Part shown: positions 41,551 to 49,302 of the stretch, piece by piece
Position numbering within the stretch: position 1 is the stretch's first letter
Layout of the letters: every line of letters starts with the position of its first letter
Assembly: GCF_020164745.1 (NCBI RefSeq)
Contig: NZ_JAIUGV010000007.1
Coordinates: forward strand, 62,001-126,000
DNA length: 64,000 nucleotides
Direction of reading: 5' to 3'
Origin: Mesorhizobium sp. ES1-4
GTDB taxonomy: Bacteria > Pseudomonadota > Alphaproteobacteria > Rhizobiales > Rhizobiaceae
Position numbers and translations under genes: made by a program
The notes under the pieces: generated by a model
Databases searched by the model: none
What the model was told of the DNA's origin: nothing
The model's input: the letters and a program-made list of their open reading frames with translations, nothing else

Positions 41551-42246
41551 TTGACAGAAGCCGTCATCGCGCTGAAAGACGTATCCCTGACGCTTGGCGA
41601 AGGGGCTTCGTTGGTCCATGTGCTGAAGGGCGTCAGCCTTGAGGTGGCGCGCGGCGAGGCCACGGGTATCGTCGGCCCTTCGGGATCCGGCAAGTCGACA
41701 TTGCTGATGGTGCTGGCAGGGCTGGAAGGGGTCGATTCAGGTACGGTCCGAATCGCCGGCGAGCTGCTCAACGGCAAAACCGAGGACCAGATCGCTTCGT
41801 TTCGTGGCCGAAACATTGGCATTGTGTTCCAATCCTTCCATCTCATCCCCAACATGACGGCGCTGGAAAACGTCGCGGTGCCGCTGGAACTGGCCGGCCA
41901 CGCCGATCCGTTTTCGGTGGCGGAACGGGAACTGGCGGCGGTCGGCCTCAGCGACCGCGTCACCCATTATCCCGGCGAACTCTCGGGTGGCGAGCAGCAG
42001 CGCGTGGCGATAGCGCGGGCGCTGGCACCGTCGCCGCGCATCCTCATCGCCGACGAGCCGACCGGTAATCTCGACCAGGCGACCGGGCGGCAGGTCGCCG
42101 ATCTGTTGTTCGCCAAGGCCGCCGAGCGCGGCATGACGCTGGTGCTGGTCACCCATGACCCGGCGCTCGCGGCGCGCTGCTCGCGCCAGGTTTCGATGCG
42201 CTCCGGCCGCATCGAAGCACCGGCGCCGGTCAAGGTCACCGCCTGA
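41551..42246 (+). CDS. ABC transporter ATP-binding protein (YbbA/LolD-like)
   Basis: A 231-residue ATPase with Walker A 'GPSGSGKSTL' (43-52), Q-loop 'GIVFQSFHLIPNMTALENV', signature 'LSGGEQQRVAIARAL' and Walker B 'ILIADEPTGNLD'. It belongs to the MacB/LolD subgroup that works with FtsX-type permeases. TTG 41551 is proposed as start because it gives the family N-terminus MTEAVIALKDVSL and no ATG is near. Its stop overlaps the permease ATG by one base (TGATG). Likely role: membrane-lipid or envelope homeostasis, by analogy with YbbAP. Confidence 0.9.
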   Translation: MTEAVIALKDVSLTLGEGASLVHVLKGVSLEVARGEATGIVGPSGSGKSTLLMVLAGLEGVDSGTVRIAGELLNGKTEDQIASFRGRNIGIVFQSFHLIPNMTALENVAVPLELAGHADPFSVAERELAAVGLSDRVTHYPGELSGGEQQRVAIARALAPSPRILIADEPTGNLDQATGRQVADLLFAKAAERGMTLVLVTHDPALAARCSRQVSMRSGRIEAPAPVKVTA

Positions 42247-44795
42247 TGCCGCTGGCGCGGACCTTGAGGCTTGCCATCCGCTTTTCGCTGCGCGAGATGC
42301 GTGGCGGCCTTTCCGGCTTTCTTATATTCCTCGCCTGCATAGCGCTCGGCGTGGCGGCCATCGGCGGCGTCAATTCGGTGGCCCGCTCCATCACCGCCGG
42401 CGTCGCCGACCAGGGCCAGGTGCTGCTCGGCGGCGATCTTCGCTTCGAGATCAACCAGCGCGACGCCAGCCCGGCCGAACTCGGTTTTCTCGACGGACTG
42501 GGCGTCGTCTCGCATACCGCCGGCATGCGCTCGATGGCGCGTCTTGCCGATGGCACGGACCAGGCGCTGGTCGAGGCCAAGGCGGTCGACGAGGCCTATC
42601 CGCTCTATGGCGCGCTGGAGACCGAACCGGCGCTGTCGAAGCAGGAACTGTTCGGCCGGCAGTTCGGCGTTTTCGGCGCCGTGGCACCAGACCTTCTGTT
42701 CGAACGGCTGCATCTCAAGATCGGCGACCGGCTGAAGCTCGGCACCGCCACATTCGAACTGCGCGCCAGGCTGGTGACCGAGCCCGACGCTGTCTCCGAC
42801 GGGTTCGGCTTCGCGCCAAGGTTGCTGATCTCGACCGAGGCCCTGGCGGCAACTGGGCTGGTCCAGCCGGGCAGCCTGGTCGAGAACGCCTACAAGGTCC
42901 GGCTGCCCGCCGGTGCCGACGAGGCGCGGCTGAAGGCTGTCCAGGACCAGGCGGCCAAGGATTTCCCAGAGGCAGGCTGGTCGATCCGGACGCGCGGCAA
43001 CGCCGCACCGGCGCTGTCCTCCAACATCGAACGCTTCTCGCAGTTCCTGACGCTGGTCGGCCTCACCGCGCTGGTGGTCGGCGGCGTCGGCGTCGCCAAT
43101 GCCGTGCGTGCCTATCTCGACGGCAAGCGCGGCGTCATCGCAACCTTCAAGAGCCTGGGTGCGTCCGGCGGCTTCGTCTTTGCCGTCTACCTCGTGCAGA
43201 TCCTGATCATCGCCCTGCTCGGCATCGGCGCCGGCCTGGTGCTGGGCGCGCTGATGCCCTTTGTCGCGAGTGCCGCCCTGGAGTCGGTTATTCCGGTGCC
43301 CGCGCAGGGCGGCTTCTATCCCGGCGCGCTCGCCATGGCGGCCCTGTTCGGCCTGCTGGTGACGCTCGCTTTCGCGTTGCTGCCGCTTGGCCGTGCTCGC
43401 GACGTGCCGGCGACCGCGCTGTTCCGGGAGATGGGGCTGGAAGGCCGCGGCCTGCCGCGCCCCGTCTATGTCATTTCGGCGCTCGGCATCGCGCTTGTCC
43501 TGGCGGCGCTAGCGATCCTGTTTTCGGGCGACCAGCGCATATCCTCGATCTTCGTCGGCGCCACCATTTTTGCTTTCCTGGTGCTGCGTGTCGTCGGCGG
43601 ACTGGTGCAGTGGGCAGCCAGGAAAAGCCCGCGCGTGCGCTTTGTCGCGCTCAGGCTTGCCATTGGCAATATCCACCGGCCCGGCGCCCTGACGCCGTCC
43701 GTGGTGCTGTCGCTGGGGCTTGGACTGACGCTCCTGGTGACGCTGGCGCTGATCGACGGCAATCTCCGGCGCCAGATCTCCGGCAACCTGCCGGAGCGGG
43801 CGCCGAACTTCTTCTTCGTCGACATCCAGGGCAGCGAAGTCGATGCGTTCTCCTCGCTGATCGCGAAGGAGGCGCCGCAGGGAACGCTGGCCAAGCTGCC
43901 GATGCTGCGTGGCCGGGTGATGGCGCTCAACGGCATCGATGTCGACAAGGTCAAGGTGCCGGCCGAGGGCGCCTGGGTGCTGAAGGGAGATCGCGGCCTG
44001 ACTTACGACACCAGGCAGCCGGAAAACGCGACGCTGACCGAGGGCAAATGGTGGCCGGACAATTACGCCGGCGAGCCGCTGGTTTCGTTTTCCGACAAGG
44101 AAGGCAAGGAAATCGGGCTGAAGCTCGGCGACACCGTCACCGTCAATGTGCTCGGCCGCAATGTCACGGCGCGGATCGCCAATTTCCGCCAGGTCGAATG
44201 GGAGACGATGGGCATCAATTTCGTCATGGTTTTCTCGCCGAACACATTCGCCGGCGCCCCGCATGGCTGGATCGCGACGCTCACCGAAAAGAAGGCATCG
44301 ACGGCCGACGATGCGCGCGTCCTCAACGCCGTCACCCGCGCTTTCCCGGCCGTGACGACGGTGCGGGTCAAGGACGCGCTCGACATCGTCAACCGGCTGG
44401 TCGGCCAGCTCGGCACGGCGATCCGGGCGGCGGCAGGCGTGGCGCTGATCGCCTCGATCCTGGTGCTTGCCGGGGCGCTCGCCGCCGGCAACCGGGCGCG
44501 CATCCATGACGCGGTGGTGCTGAAGACGCTGGGCGCGACGCGCACGACGCTGATTTCGGCGTTCTCGCTGGAATACATGCTGATCGGGCTCGCCACCGCC
44601 ATCTTCGCGCTCGCCGCCGGCAGTGCGGCCGCTTGGTTCGTCGTCGCGCGCATCATGGCCCTGCCGTCGCATTTCATGCCGCAGGTAGCGGTCGCCACGA
44701 TCGCCTTTTCGCTGGTGATCACTGTCGGCATCGGGCTCGCCGGCACATGGCGGGTGCTCGGTCACAAGGCGGCACCCGTGCTGCGAAACCTCTGA
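42246..44795 (+). CDS. FtsX-type ABC transporter permease (YbbP-like)
   Basis: An 849-residue membrane protein with the YbbP arrangement: one helix near the N-terminus, a large periplasmic domain, a first FtsX bundle at about 260-390 ('GLTALVVGGVGVANAVRAYLDGKRGVIATFKSLG'), more helices about 400-520, a second periplasmic domain and a final FtsX bundle at about 720-840 ('VVLKTLGATRTTLISAFSLEYMLIG'). With the ATPase it forms a mechanotransmission-type transporter thought to act on hydrophobic compounds at the inner membrane. It starts at ATG 42246, overlapping the ATPase gene. Confidence 0.92.
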   Translation: MPLARTLRLAIRFSLREMRGGLSGFLIFLACIALGVAAIGGVNSVARSITAGVADQGQVLLGGDLRFEINQRDASPAELGFLDGLGVVSHTAGMRSMARLADGTDQALVEAKAVDEAYPLYGALETEPALSKQELFGRQFGVFGAVAPDLLFERLHLKIGDRLKLGTATFELRARLVTEPDAVSDGFGFAPRLLISTEALAATGLVQPGSLVENAYKVRLPAGADEARLKAVQDQAAKDFPEAGWSIRTRGNAAPALSSNIERFSQFLTLVGLTALVVGGVGVANAVRAYLDGKRGVIATFKSLGASGGFVFAVYLVQILIIALLGIGAGLVLGALMPFVASAALESVIPVPAQGGFYPGALAMAALFGLLVTLAFALLPLGRARDVPATALFREMGLEGRGLPRPVYVISALGIALVLAALAILFSGDQRISSIFVGATIFAFLVLRVVGGLVQWAARKSPRVRFVALRLAIGNIHRPGALTPSVVLSLGLGLTLLVTLALIDGNLRRQISGNLPERAPNFFFVDIQGSEVDAFSSLIAKEAPQGTLAKLPMLRGRVMALNGIDVDKVKVPAEGAWVLKGDRGLTYDTRQPENATLTEGKWWPDNYAGEPLVSFSDKEGKEIGLKLGDTVTVNVLGRNVTARIANFRQVEWETMGINFVMVFSPNTFAGAPHGWIATLTEKKASTADDARVLNAVTRAFPAVTTVRVKDALDIVNRLVGQLGTAIRAAAGVALIASILVLAGALAAGNRARIHDAVVLKTLGATRTTLISAFSLEYMLIGLATAIFALAAGSAAAWFVVARIMALPSHFMPQVAVATIAFSLVITVGIGLAGTWRVLGHKAAPVLRNL

Positions 44796-44937
44796 TTCGC
44801 CAGCCCGGCGCGGCCTGTCCGGGTTAAATCTTGGTAAGAATGCCCTCCGAAACGGCTGCGAAGCAGCATTTTTGGCCCGTCACGAACCGTTACACCCGGT
44901 TACGGTCTTGTTCTCGACGCGAATAACCATCATATTT

Positions 44938-45000
44938 CGGCTCAGGCATGCTGGAGCCCCGCCAGCGGCGCCTGGGTCCGCAAGAGGCCCGACACCGGAC
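44938..45000 (+). ncRNA. structured leader resembling the ybhL RNA motif
   Basis: Just upstream of the BI-1 gene the RNA can fold into a compact hairpin: CAGGC (44943-44947) with GCCTG (44970-44974), and GCTGG (44950-44954) with CCAGC (44962-44966), followed by further GC stems. A conserved leader called the ybhL motif has been described upstream of BI-1 family (ybhL) genes in Rhizobiales. Position, size and gene context match; I have not aligned it to the published consensus. It could be a cis-regulatory element of the downstream gene. Confidence 0.55.
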
Positions 45001-45026
45001 GGGGCAGAAGCAACAGAGGATTTCCA

Positions 45027-45800
45027 ATGGCTGATCCCATTCGCAATTATCAGACGTCGGCGGTGCCCGGCGTCCGCGCCGACATCGACCAGGGTCTGCG
45101 CGCGTACATGATCAAGGTCTACAATCTGATGGGGCTTGGCCTGCTCATCACCGGCCTTGCCGCCATCGGCACCATCATGCTGGCCACCACCACCGACCCG
45201 GCCTCGGCCGTCGCGACGCTGCCAAGCGGCGAGATGCTGACCTCGTTCGGCTATGCGATCTTCGGCTCGCCGTTGCGCTGGGTTGTGATGCTGGCGCCGC
45301 TGGCCGCCGTGTTCTTCCTGTCGTTCAGGATCCAGTCGATGAGCGTCGCCGCCGCGCAGACGACGTTCTGGGTCTATGCCGGCCTCGTCGGCCTGTCGCT
45401 GTCGTCGATCTTCCTGGTCTACACCACGGCAAGCATCTCGCAGACCTTCTTCGCCACCGCCGCCGCCTTCGGCGCGCTGTCGCTGTTCGGCTACACCACC
45501 AAGCGCGATCTGTCGGCGATGGGCTCGTTCCTGATCATGGGCGTGTTCGGCATCATCATCGCGTCGGTGATCAACATCTTCCTGCAGTCGTCGGCGCTGA
45601 CCTTCGCCGTTTCGGCGATCGGCGTGCTGGTGTTCGCCGGTCTTACCGCCTACGACACGCAGAAGATCAAGGAGATGTATTTCGAGGGCGATGCTTCCGA
45701 CGTCGCCGGCCGCAAGGCCATCATGGGCGCGCTGTCGCTCTACCTCGATTTCATCAACCTGTTCATGTTCCTGCTCCAGTTCATGGGCGACCGCCGCTAA
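45027..45800 (+). CDS. Bax inhibitor-1/YccA (YbhL) family membrane protein
   Basis: A 257-residue protein with seven transmembrane segments. 'MIKVYNLMGLGLLITGLAA' opens the domain, 'FAGLTAYDTQKIKEMYFEGDASDVAGRKAIMGALSLYLDFINLFMFLLQFMGDRR' ends it, the canonical BI-1 tail with the conserved Asp pair and C-terminal basic residues. Members are pH-dependent calcium leak channels or stress modulators. ATG 45027 follows GAGGA. A structured leader precedes it and a strong terminator follows. Monocistronic. Confidence 0.93.
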   Translation: MADPIRNYQTSAVPGVRADIDQGLRAYMIKVYNLMGLGLLITGLAAIGTIMLATTTDPASAVATLPSGEMLTSFGYAIFGSPLRWVVMLAPLAAVFFLSFRIQSMSVAAAQTTFWVYAGLVGLSLSSIFLVYTTASISQTFFATAAAFGALSLFGYTTKRDLSAMGSFLIMGVFGIIIASVINIFLQSSALTFAVSAIGVLVFAGLTAYDTQKIKEMYFEGDASDVAGRKAIMGALSLYLDFINLFMFLLQFMGDRR

Positions 45801-45827
45801 GCGGTATTGGACCATCAACTTTCACCA

Positions 45828-45855
45828 GGGCGGCCCAACGGCCGCCCTTTTCTTT
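45828..45855 (+). terminator. Rho-independent terminator of the BI-1 gene
   Basis: GGGCGGCC (45828-45835), CAAC loop, GGCCGCCC (45840-45847), then TTTTCTTTT. It starts 28 bp after the stop codon. Confidence 0.92.
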
Positions 45856-45904
45856 TGTGCGGGCCTCTGCTGCTATCGAGGCATATAAGTGGTTTGCATA
45901 AAGA

Positions 45905-46483
45905 ATGAGCAACATCGTGATCCGGCCGGCGACCCCGGCCGACCTCGACATCATCACCGAAATCTATGCCGACGCGGTCGTCAACGGCACGGCGAGCTAT
46001 GAGCTGGAGCCGCCCGGGCGCGCCGAGATGGGCGCGCGGTTCGCCACGCTCGCGGCCGGCGGCTTTCCCTATCTGGCGGCGGAGAAGGATGGCGCCATGC
46101 TCGGCTATGCCTATGCCGGCCCCTTCCGGCCGCGCCCGGCCTATCGGTTCATCGTCGAGGACTCGGTCTATGTCGGGCCTGATGCCAAGGGCCAGGGCGT
46201 CGGCCTCAAGCTGATGCGGAGCCTGATCGCGGCGGTCGAGGCGGCGGGCTTTCGCCAGCTCGTCGCGGTGATCGGCGATGGCCACGCCGACAGCGCCTCG
46301 GTCAGGCTGCACGAGAAGCTCGGCTTCCGCCATTCCGGCCGCCTCGAAGGCTCCGGCTACAAGCACGGGCGCTGGCTGGACACGGTGTTCATGCAGCTGT
46401 CGCTGAACGGCGGGGCATCGGTGCCGCCCGATCAGGCTTCTCTGCCGGAGCGGAAGTTCCGGGAGGGGGAATTGAAGAACTGA
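45905..46483 (+). CDS. GNAT acetyltransferase, phosphinothricin/YncA-like
   Basis: A 192-residue acetyltransferase with the layout of the PAT/YncA subgroup: 'IRPATPADLDIITEIYADAVVNGTASYELEPP', a central 'GYAYAGPFRPRPAYRFIVEDSVYVGPDAKGQGVGLKLMRSLI' holding the acetyl-CoA motif (RxxGxG-like 'AKGQGVGLKL'), and 'ASVRLHEKLGFRHSGRLEGSGYKHGRWLDTVFMQL'. Members acetylate phosphinothricin, methionine sulfone or similar amines; the substrate here is unknown. The 3' end merges into GAATTGA repeats next to a tandem 8-bp array. Confidence 0.88.
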   Translation: MSNIVIRPATPADLDIITEIYADAVVNGTASYELEPPGRAEMGARFATLAAGGFPYLAAEKDGAMLGYAYAGPFRPRPAYRFIVEDSVYVGPDAKGQGVGLKLMRSLIAAVEAAGFRQLVAVIGDGHADSASVRLHEKLGFRHSGRLEGSGYKHGRWLDTVFMQLSLNGGASVPPDQASLPERKFREGELKN

Positions 46484-46547
46484 CGAATTGAGGAACTGAA
46501 GAACGAAAAAAGAAAAAAGGGGGCGACGACGTCTGAGTATCTTCCTC

Positions 46548-46603
46548 CTCAATTCCTCAATTCCTCAATTCCTCAATTCCTCAATTCCTCAATTCCTCAA
46601 TTC
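46548..46603. repeat. tandem array of seven 8-bp units CTCAATTC
   Basis: Seven perfect, uninterrupted copies of CTCAATTC fill 46548-46603, between the convergent acetyltransferase and DUF2794 genes. Inverted single copies of the unit (GAATTGAG/GAATTGAA) lie upstream at about 46470-46490, so the region could also fold into hairpins. It would be hypervariable in copy number by strand slippage. Confidence 0.97.
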
Positions 46604-46608
46604 CCCAG

Positions 46609-46995
46609 TCAAACCTGAACCAGCTTCAGCTTGCTGTCGAAGACGCCGAGCACGCGGCCAAGCTCCTGGCCGCGTTTGAGGATGCGCCCGCCCGCGGCGA
46701 TGACCGCGAAAGCGCCCTGTTTGCGCGCCAGCTTGGGATCCTTGACGATCTGGAACAGCGGCACTTCGCTGGCCCGGCGGAAGACGGAAAACACAGCGCG
46801 GTCGGTGAGATGATCGATGGCGTAGTCGCGCCATTCATTGGCGGCGACCATGCGTCCGTAGAGCCTGAGGATCTGGTCCAGTTCACGCCGGTCGAAGCGG
46901 ACCGGCTGATCGAGACGCTCGCGTCGCGCCTCGTGGAGCGGGATCAATATTGCGGATGCGTCTCCATCCCCCATCCCGCTGCCGTCATCAGTCAT
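46609..46995 (-). CDS. DUF2794 family protein
   Basis: A 128-residue soluble protein. The DUF2794 core is 'PVRFDRRELDQILRLYGRMVAANEWRDYAIDHLTDRAVFSVFRRASEVPLFQIVKDPKLARKQGAFAVIAAGGRILKRGQELGRVLGVFD' (about 31-120), which runs through most of the protein. Restricted to alphaproteobacteria, function unknown. ATG 46995 starts MTDDGSGMGDGDAS, a disordered N-terminus. The tandem 8-bp array begins 6 bp beyond its stop codon. Confidence 0.88.
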   Translation of the reverse strand: MTDDGSGMGDGDASAILIPLHEARRERLDQPVRFDRRELDQILRLYGRMVAANEWRDYAIDHLTDRAVFSVFRRASEVPLFQIVKDPKLARKQGAFAVIAAGGRILKRGQELGRVLGVFDSKLKLVQV

Positions 46996-47337
46996 GCCTC
47001 GATCCCTCGAAAATGAATCTTTGCCAACCAAAGTTGGCCTCTTCGCACCGCAATTGCAAGGGCCGGCGAGCGAAGGCGGCGGCGAGCCGTTTCCGTCGCG
47101 TCCAGTCACGTTTATGAAACGCATGTTGGAATTGGTGATGCTTCGCCACATTTCTGCCTCTTTTTATCCGCGCTCATGCCCCAATGTCCGACGAATTTAC
47201 CGGCGTTGCCTGAGACGGTTCGGTCCGGCACCGGCTCGTAAACCCCAAGCCCCCCGCCCACGGGTCTGCGTCGGATCGAACCAACCTCGGTGTTTTCTTC
47301 GGAAAAACCAGGTGCGACGATCCCAAAACCTAAATGA
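46996..47337. other. non-coding region upstream of an orphan terminator, candidate sRNA locus
   Basis: These 342 bp hold no convincing coding frame. The plus strand ends at an intrinsic terminator (47338-47370) although no plus-strand gene precedes it for 850 bp, so a small RNA may be transcribed here. Several short hairpins are possible (GGTGTTTTC-TTC-GGAAAAACC near 47290-47310). No promoter was convincingly placed, and no known RNA family (tmRNA, 6S, RNase P) was recognised. Confidence 0.35.
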
Positions 47338-47370
47338 CCGGCGTCAGAAGCAAGCTGACGTCGGTTTTTT
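47338..47370 (+). terminator. orphan Rho-independent terminator
   Basis: CCGGCGTCAG (47338-47347) pairs with CTGACGTCGG (47355-47364), one G-U pair, followed by six T. There is no plus-strand CDS directly upstream, and the next gene starts 146 bp downstream. Confidence 0.85.
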
Positions 47371-47470
47371 CGTTTTTGGAGCTTTTACCGAACCGTGGCG
47401 AGTGAGCGCGGAGCCCGAAATGGGCCTGCCTCCACATCGCTGATTCAATTCCGTCGACCGCACTTGCCAT

Positions 47471-47509
47471 TTCCCGTCTCACTTAATAGGGTGTTAAGTG
47501 AGACGGGAA
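47471..47509. promoter_or_regulatory. operator with perfect 16-bp arms in front of the polyamine operon
   Basis: TTCCCGTCTCACTTAA (47471-47486) and TTAAGTGAGACGGGAA (47494-47509) are exact inverse complements around the 7-bp spacer TAGGGTG. The site ends 6 bp before the regulator's ATG and thus covers its promoter and ribosome-binding region. It is probably bound by the XRE-cupin protein encoded immediately downstream. Confidence 0.8.
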
Positions 47510-47515
47510 CGGGCA

Positions 47516-48175
47516 ATGCCACGCGCATCGGACTCCACCGCAGAACAGTTGAATGACGAGGCGGCCGCGCCTGAGACCGGCGGCGTCGGGTCTCGCATCA
47601 AGGCGCTGCGCGCGGCGCGGCGCGTCTCGCTGCGCCAGCTCGCCGACATGACCGGGACGACGGCGAGCTTCATCAGCCAGCTCGAGCGCAATCTGTGCGG
47701 CGCCAACACCGGCACGCTGCTCAAGATCGCCGCCGCTCTCGACCTCGGCATCAACGATCTGTTCGAGGACAATGCCCGCCCCCTGCACAAGGTGCTGAAG
47801 CGCGAGGACCGGCCGGTCGTTCCGGTCGGTATCCACGCCCGCAAGATGCTCCTGTCGCGGCGGCCGATCCACCAGTTCGAGGTCTATGCCGGCCATTTCG
47901 AGGTGGGCGGCTCGACCGGCGACGACGCCTATGTCCATGGCGGCAAGCACGAGATGTTCATGGTGCTCAAAGGCACCGTGGAACTCACCCTCGCCGACGA
48001 GCGCCACGTGATGCGCGAAGGCGACAGCGTCGAATACGCGACCTCGGTGCCGCACCGAACGGTCAATATCGGCGACACGCCGGCGGAGGTGCTGTGGATC
48101 ATCGCCCCGCCAACCGCCGGCGCGTTCGAACTCGATCAATACAGGCCCGGAAACCGCTCGCATCCGGGTGAATGA
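47516..48175 (+). CDS. XRE-family regulator with C-terminal cupin domain (PuuR-like)
   Basis: A 219-residue regulator. An XRE helix-turn-helix occupies about 21-80 ('IKALRAARRVSLRQLADMTGTTASFISQLERNLCGANTGTLLKIAAALD'); a cupin domain follows at about 140-205 ('HGGKHEMFMVLKGTVELTLADERHVMREGDSVEYATSVPHRTVNIGD'), including the cupin motifs. PuuR-like proteins of this type repress polyamine catabolism and transport. Its position as first gene of a putrescine/spermidine-type ABC and oxidase operon fits. ATG 47516; the gene ends 35 bp before the binding-protein gene. Confidence 0.9.
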   Translation: MPRASDSTAEQLNDEAAAPETGGVGSRIKALRAARRVSLRQLADMTGTTASFISQLERNLCGANTGTLLKIAAALDLGINDLFEDNARPLHKVLKREDRPVVPVGIHARKMLLSRRPIHQFEVYAGHFEVGGSTGDDAYVHGGKHEMFMVLKGTVELTLADERHVMREGDSVEYATSVPHRTVNIGDTPAEVLWIIAPPTAGAFELDQYRPGNRSHPGE

Positions 48176-48210
48176 GAACAAATGCGAGTTCTGCAATGGG
48201 AGAGTTGACG

Positions 48211-49281
48211 ATGAGACTGAGATTTGGACATGCGGCGGGCGTCGCCGTGCTTCTGGCGGCCACCGCCGCGCTCGCACAATCGAAGCCGGTGGCGGGAGAG
48301 GTGGCGGAAGGCTCGCTCAAGGGCAAGACGCTGACCTTCGTTTCCTATGGCGGCATCTACCAGGACGGGCAGGCGGCGGCGCTCAAGGACTTCGTCGACA
48401 AGTCCGGCGTCAAGCTGCTCAATGACGGCCCGACGGAGATCGCCAAACTGCAGGCGCAGGTCGAGTCCGGCAATGTCACCTGGGACGTCGTCGATACCGA
48501 CGACCTGCCGCCCTATGTCTATTGCGGCAAGCTGTTCCAGAAGCTCGACCTGACGAAGCTCGACGTTTCGAAAATTCCGGAAGGCCAGGTCGGCGAATGC
48601 TCGGTGCCGGCGATGAACTACGGTGTCGTGCTGATGTACAACAAGGAAAAGTACAAGGATAACCCGCCCAAGAGCTGGGCCGATTTCTTCGACACCCAAA
48701 AATTCCCCGGCGTGCGTGGGATCGACGGCTCCGGCAGCCCGACCGGCGGCCTGCTGGAACAAGCTTTCAAGGTTGCCGGCGGCGACCCGAAGACGATGAC
48801 GGTGGCCGATATCGACAAGGCCATCGATGTGGTCCGCAAGCTCGGCCCCGACACGATTTTCTGGAAGACCGGCGCCGAATCGCAGCAGCTCGCCGAATCC
48901 GGCGAGGCCGACATGCTGATGATGTGGACGGGCCGCGCGATGACCGCGGTCAAGAACGGCGCGAAATATGCGCCCGCCTGGCAAGACTGGCTGGTGGTGA
49001 TGGACCAGATGACGATCCCGGTCGGCGTCAAGGACACGGATGCGTCCTACGCGCTGCTCAATGCCTATCTCGGCAAGAATGCTCAGGAAATATTGGCGGA
49101 GAAAACCTCCTACACGCCGATCAACAACGACGCGCAGCCCAAGGTCGACGCTTCCGTGTCCGCCTACCTGACCAATACGCCTGAACGCCAGAAGCAGGGC
49201 TACAAACAGAACTTCAAGTTCTGGGTGCCGAACTTCGCGGTGGCGCAGGAGAAGTGGTCGGCGCTGATGGCCGGCAATTGA
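48211..49281 (+). CDS. periplasmic substrate-binding protein of a polyamine-type ABC transporter (PotD/PotF-like)
   Basis: A 356-residue exported protein. Signal peptide about 1-22 (MRLRFGHAAGVAVLLAATAA LA). The mature protein starts the type II periplasmic-binding fold with 'KTLTFVSYGGIYQDGQAAALKDF', then 'WDVVDTDDLPPYVYCGKLFQKLDLTKL', 'PAMNYGVVLMYNKEKYKDNPPKSWADFFDTQKFPG' and 'AESQQLAESGEADMLMMWTGRAM', typical of polyamine/spermidine family SBP_bac_8 proteins. The exact ligand is not determined. GGGAG precedes ATG 48211. It heads the transport genes of the operon. Confidence 0.92.
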   Translation: MRLRFGHAAGVAVLLAATAALAQSKPVAGEVAEGSLKGKTLTFVSYGGIYQDGQAAALKDFVDKSGVKLLNDGPTEIAKLQAQVESGNVTWDVVDTDDLPPYVYCGKLFQKLDLTKLDVSKIPEGQVGECSVPAMNYGVVLMYNKEKYKDNPPKSWADFFDTQKFPGVRGIDGSGSPTGGLLEQAFKVAGGDPKTMTVADIDKAIDVVRKLGPDTIFWKTGAESQQLAESGEADMLMMWTGRAMTAVKNGAKYAPAWQDWLVVMDQMTIPVGVKDTDASYALLNAYLGKNAQEILAEKTSYTPINNDAQPKVDASVSAYLTNTPERQKQGYKQNFKFWVPNFAVAQEKWSALMAGN

Positions 49282-49302
49282 CCAGCTGACGGGAACAGCA
49301 CC

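Noticed and set aside
42155..44509. 784-codon plus-strand frame inside the YbbP-like permease gene
   Set aside because: Another reading frame of the same strand, Arg/Ala-rich, with no membrane segments, whereas the overlapping frame has clear FtsX motifs.
46548..46603. CRISPR array
   Set aside because: The units are 8 bp, directly abutting with no spacers, so it is a simple tandem repeat.
47270..47292. GTTCGATCC on the minus strand, resembling a tRNA T-arm
   Set aside because: The bases on either side do not form a 5-bp stem and no cloverleaf can be built around it.
46996..47370. tmRNA (ssrA) as an explanation of the orphan terminator
   Set aside because: No tag reading frame of the type AANDN and no acceptor piece could be found in the region.
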